A stretch of DNA of 8,570 bases from the NCBI GenBank assembly GCA_020722645.1, contig DYKL01000135.1:1-8570 (forward strand), written 5' to 3'. The stretch is from Acetofilamentum sp. (lineage in GTDB: Bacteria > Bacteroidota > Bacteroidia > Bacteroidales > JAFGUD01). Under the pieces are notes generated by a model, which saw only the letters and a program-made list of their open reading frames with translations, ran no database searches and was not told the origin of the DNA. A program made the translations under genes and the position numbers. Shown here piece by piece: positions 5,275 to 8,570 of this stretch. The number at the start of each line of letters is the position of its first letter. Position 1 is the stretch's first letter.

Positions 5275-8200
5275 ATGAATTTTTTTTATAAAATAATACT
5301 AATATCAACAATAATTCTAACGACATTAACCCGCACATTTTCTCAGGAAATTATTGTAGATTTTGTTTTATTGGACTCACTGATGAAAGAAGTGCCAAAT
5401 AACACTGTTTTAAAAATTATCAGCGATTACCATAAATATGCCACTGCCAAAAAAGATACGGCAATTTTGATAAAAACATTAGATTACTATGCAAAATATT
5501 TTGAGATTGATACTTTAAACAATGCCGAAAAAAAATTCCTTCTGCAAAAAATATCACTGTTAAAAAAATATTCTCACTATCACCCCAAAGATACCTTTTT
5601 GCTTTATGATTTATATAATACATACAAGCGATTAGCAATTTTTTATGAAAAACAAACAGAAGTTTATACGGCAATAGAAATATATTACCGTATGCTGTTT
5701 ATTTCTCAAAATTTAAAAGATAAAAAATTTGAAGCCAGAACATACCGACTTATCGGAGGTGCATATCATTATATAAATATATATATAAAAGCACTTGATT
5801 ATTATTATAAAAGCATTATAATAGCCAGAGAAGCAGGTGATTCTTCTTTGGTTTTTGAGAATATGTTATTAACAGGAACTGTAAATTATATAACCGGCTC
5901 TTATGCAGAAGCAATTCAAGTTCTTTATGCAGCTCTTTATATTGCTGAGTATTTAGATGACAACTACCTTAAATCTCTGGTTTATAATCAGATTGCAAGA
6001 ATATTTTTCGATTTGGAATATTATTCCAAAGCATCTGAATTTACAGAAAAATCATTAGAAATTATAGAAAACAATAATTTCCAGACAGATTTAAACAGTA
6101 ATGGCGTAACATATCTTTTCTGCGGGAAAAATTACTATGAACTTGGCGATTACAAAAATGCTTTGATTTGCTATGAAAAAGCAATGCAGATTTTTTTATA
6201 TACCAATAACAGAAATTTTTTGTCTGATGTATATTCCAACTTAGGTCAATTATTTTCCAAAACAGGGGACTATAAGCAAGCAGAAGAATATTTCGCAAAA
6301 GCATTTTTAATTCGTAAAAAAATAGGTATTGAAATTGACATAGCTGAATCTTATCTTGCTTTTGGGATTCATTACAAAAACAAAAAAGATTATGTTTCTG
6401 CAAAATTTAATCTTATAAATTGTTATAAGTTATCAAAAAAAATTAATAATCTACAGTATTTAAAAGTAAGCAGCCAAGCTTTGTACGAAATTTATAAACT
6501 TGAAAATAATTACACTGAAGCTCTTAAGTATTTGGAAAGTTTTAAAAGTACTTCTGATTCTATTTTTAAACAAAACAGTATGCTTTATGTCGAAAAAATT
6601 GAAGTTGAACAGCAATATAAGCTCAACCGGATTGAATTGGAAAAAAGAATTGACGTTATGGATAAAGCTAATATTAAAACCAAAATATATATAATTTTAT
6701 TAAGCATATTTTTGTTTACTTCATTGATGTTTGTCATTTTCTTTATTCATAAATCAATTATAACATCTAAACAACAAAATTTAATCGAAAAACAAAAACA
6801 GATTATTTTTAAACAATACGAACGTTTCAAAAACCTGTCTTTAGTTGCCAGCCATACAAATAACAGTATTTTTATTATGGACAATCAGGGCAAAATAAGC
6901 TGGGTTAACGAAGCTTTATTAAATTTGTACAATACAAACAATAATGCAATTTTTCAGGAACAAAATGCCGATTTTAAAAAACTTACTCATTACAAAAATC
7001 CTCAGGAAATATTTGATGTTTGCATTACTAAGAGAAAACCCTTTATGTACATTTCCGAAATACTTCACGATGAGAAAAAAATGTGGATTCAGACACAGAT
7101 TTCTCCTATAATCGAAAATGATATAGTAACCGGTTTAATTGGCATTGAAACTGATATTACTCAGATAAAAAAAGCTGAAAGAGAAATCGAAAAACAGAAA
7201 AAAGACATCGAATATAAGAATAAACTGATGGAAATTTACAATCAGGAACTTAAACAACAAAAAGAATCTATTGTAGCTCAAAACGAAGAACTCAGACAAC
7301 AACAGGAAGAATTAAAAACCCATACTGAACTTTTGCAGGCTTATAATCTTGAACTGCAACGACTATCGGTTGTGGCAAGTGAAACAGACAATGTTATCTA
7401 TATTTTCGATTTAACCGGAAAATTACTGTGGATAAACAATGCATTTACAAAACACACTGGTTTTACTTTCGAGGAATTTATTGAAAGAAACGGCGACAAT
7501 ATATTGTCAGCTTCAACATTTCCGGATATTGGTTATTATTTCTATGTCTGTGTTGAACAGAAAAAATCAGTTAAGTACGTTTCTGAATTTACAACCAAAT
7601 ACGGTAAAAGATTATGGGTGCAGACAACTTTATCACCTATTATGGACAAAGACAGTAATGTTAAGGAAATAATTGCAGTTGATTCTGATATTACTGAAAT
7701 TAAGGAAGCTGAACAAAAAATTTCAATTCAAAACCATGAAATTAAGAGTTCGCTTGAATATGCAGGCAGAATACAAAAATCCGTTCTTCCGCTTCCTATT
7801 TTTATCGAAGCTGTTTTTGAAAATTATTTTGTTTTTAATCGTCCCAGAGACATAGTAAGTGGCGATTTTTATTTTCTGAATTACATAAACGACAAAGCTA
7901 TTATAGCACTTGCCGACAGCACAGGACACGGAATTCCGGGTGCTTTTATGAGTCTTTTGGGTACTATGGCATTCAAGATTGTTATGTCAAAAATTAATTT
8001 CTTTGAACCTAATATTATTCTTAAAATGCTCAATTCCGAAATGATAAGACTTCTTCATCAAAGAGGAGCAAAGAATGAAACTGCAGACAGCATAGATATT
8101 GCTATTTGTTCAATAGATTTAAAAAACAAACGTCTTGATTTTGCCGGCGCAAATATTCCGCTTTATATTGTCCGCAAAAATGAAACAAATGAAGTTGTCG

Positions 8201-8502
8201 TTCAAAGAATTAAACCTTCTAAGGTTACCATCGGTTACGATCAACTTTCTAAACCTTTTACTGTGCATTCGCTTGTTCTTAATAAAGGAGATAAAGTTTA
8301 TATGTCTTCTGACGGATTAGTTGACCAGTTTGGCGGAAAACACAATAAAAAATTAAAACGAATAGGTTTTATTGATTTGCTTAAGAATGTTTATAACATT
8401 GAAACTAATCAACAGGAAGAATATTTTGAAAATTTCCTTAAAGAATGGACAGGTCCGAACGAACAGATTGACGACATCTTGGTATTGGGGTTTGAAATGT
8501 AA
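5275..8502 (+). CDS. membrane sensor phosphatase: TPR - TM - PAS - coiled coil - PAS - SpoIIE/PP2C
   Basis: A 1075-residue protein counted from ATG 5275. That start gives a standard signal peptide (MNFFYKIILISTIILTTL, ending TFSQ near 24) and has an A-run leader; TTG 5254 or ATG 5260 would add 7 or 5 residues. Residues about 25-150 are helical, and about 154-427 hold several TPR-like repeats (ALDYYYKSI, YKNALICYEKA, YKQAEEYFAKA). A charged helix then leads to a transmembrane segment at about 471-493. Two PAS domains (about 520-637 and 696-814) flank a Gln/Glu-rich coiled coil. The C-terminal SpoIIE-type phosphatase (about 822-1075) has SGDF (Asp864), ADSTGHGIPGAF (Asp881), DSID (938-941) and the final QIDD (Asp1066/1067), so the expected metal ligands are present. 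Family members dephosphorylate anti-sigma-antagonist-like or related Ser/Thr-phosphorylated partners in the cytoplasm; the partner is unknown here. The TPRs are probably periplasmic sensors. The gene is 29 bases behind the broken Nudix gene. Confidence 0.92.
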   Translation: MNFFYKIILISTIILTTLTRTFSQEIIVDFVLLDSLMKEVPNNTVLKIISDYHKYATAKKDTAILIKTLDYYAKYFEIDTLNNAEKKFLLQKISLLKKYSHYHPKDTFLLYDLYNTYKRLAIFYEKQTEVYTAIEIYYRMLFISQNLKDKKFEARTYRLIGGAYHYINIYIKALDYYYKSIIIAREAGDSSLVFENMLLTGTVNYITGSYAEAIQVLYAALYIAEYLDDNYLKSLVYNQIARIFFDLEYYSKASEFTEKSLEIIENNNFQTDLNSNGVTYLFCGKNYYELGDYKNALICYEKAMQIFLYTNNRNFLSDVYSNLGQLFSKTGDYKQAEEYFAKAFLIRKKIGIEIDIAESYLAFGIHYKNKKDYVSAKFNLINCYKLSKKINNLQYLKVSSQALYEIYKLENNYTEALKYLESFKSTSDSIFKQNSMLYVEKIEVEQQYKLNRIELEKRIDVMDKANIKTKIYIILLSIFLFTSLMFVIFFIHKSIITSKQQNLIEKQKQIIFKQYERFKNLSLVASHTNNSIFIMDNQGKISWVNEALLNLYNTNNNAIFQEQNADFKKLTHYKNPQEIFDVCITKRKPFMYISEILHDEKKMWIQTQISPIIENDIVTGLIGIETDITQIKKAEREIEKQKKDIEYKNKLMEIYNQELKQQKESIVAQNEELRQQQEELKTHTELLQAYNLELQRLSVVASETDNVIYIFDLTGKLLWINNAFTKHTGFTFEEFIERNGDNILSASTFPDIGYYFYVCVEQKKSVKYVSEFTTKYGKRLWVQTTLSPIMDKDSNVKEIIAVDSDITEIKEAEQKISIQNHEIKSSLEYAGRIQKSVLPLPIFIEAVFENYFVFNRPRDIVSGDFYFLNYINDKAIIALADSTGHGIPGAFMSLLGTMAFKIVMSKINFFEPNIILKMLNSEMIRLLHQRGAKNETADSIDIAICSIDLKNKRLDFAGANIPLYIVRKNETNEVVVQRIKPSKVTIGYDQLSKPFTVHSLVLNKGDKVYMSSDGLVDQFGGKHNKKLKRIGFIDLLKNVYNIETNQQEEYFENFLKEWTGPNEQIDDILVLGFEM

Positions 8503-8530
8503 TTCTTTTCACAAATAATTTAAGAGTTCA

Positions 8531-8552
8531 GTCTAAAAACTATTTTTTAGAC
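8531..8552. terminator. possible terminator hairpin after the sensor phosphatase gene
   Basis: GTCTAAAAA and TTTTTAGAC form a perfect 9-bp inverted repeat with a CTAT loop, 28 bases after the stop codon at 8500-8502. The stem is AT-rich, and the only T-run is inside its 3' arm rather than after it, so termination strength is uncertain. Confidence 0.4.
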
Positions 8553-8570
8553 AATACAAAGATAAAAAGA

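Noticed and set aside
8557..8564. CAAAGATA, which on the minus strand reads TATCTTTG and fits the -7 consensus.
   Set aside because: A minus-strand transcript would run straight into the hairpin at 8531-8552 and antisense to the sensor gene, no minus-strand gene follows, and any -33 element lies outside the window.

Overview
The window looks like a chromosomal piece of a low-GC Bacteroidota bacterium. The pointers are: a choice-of-anchor L surface protein, a TonB-dependent receptor with an N-terminal carboxypeptidase-regulatory-like domain, a TPR/PAS/SpoIIE-type sensor phosphatase, -7 promoter boxes matching TAnnTTTG, and A-rich rather than GGAGG-type leaders. All recognised genes are on the + strand. 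No rRNA, tRNA or CRISPR array was seen.

Layout. (1) At 20-48 a good Bacteroidota-type promoter leads into a two-gene unit: a 50-residue single-pass membrane protein (72-224) and, 9 bases later, a secreted, membrane-anchored protein with a choice-of-anchor L domain, a PKD-like domain and a C-terminal transmembrane anchor (234-1553). (2) A 407-bp intergenic region carries AAAGTT-type repeats with an inverted arrangement, then a promoter -7 box and a TPP riboswitch (about 1835-1912). (3) The riboswitch precedes a TonB-dependent outer-membrane receptor (1961-4435), which is therefore most likely a thiamine or thiamine-phosphate importer. (4) Next is a CoA pyrophosphatase-like Nudix gene split by a 142-bp palindromic element (4956-5097) with 11-bp perfect terminal inverted repeats and a 5-bp TGACA target duplication. 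Removing the element plus one TGACA copy rejoins the two halves in frame into a 204-residue protein ending in the family's WGATAMIL motif. (5) Close behind is a large membrane sensor phosphatase (5275-8502): signal peptide, TPRs, transmembrane helix, two homologous PAS domains separated by a coiled coil, and a SpoIIE/PP2C domain with its acidic metal-ligand motifs present.

How it fits together. The riboswitch and receptor form a thiamine-repressible uptake module. The Nudix gene has its own -7 box and need not belong to that module. The sensor phosphatase probably signals from a periplasmic TPR domain to a cytoplasmic PP2C output, but its substrate is not in the window. The most unusual item is the small structured insertion element (MITE-like) that has recently broken the Nudix gene: its ends, target duplication and the restored frame are all still readable.
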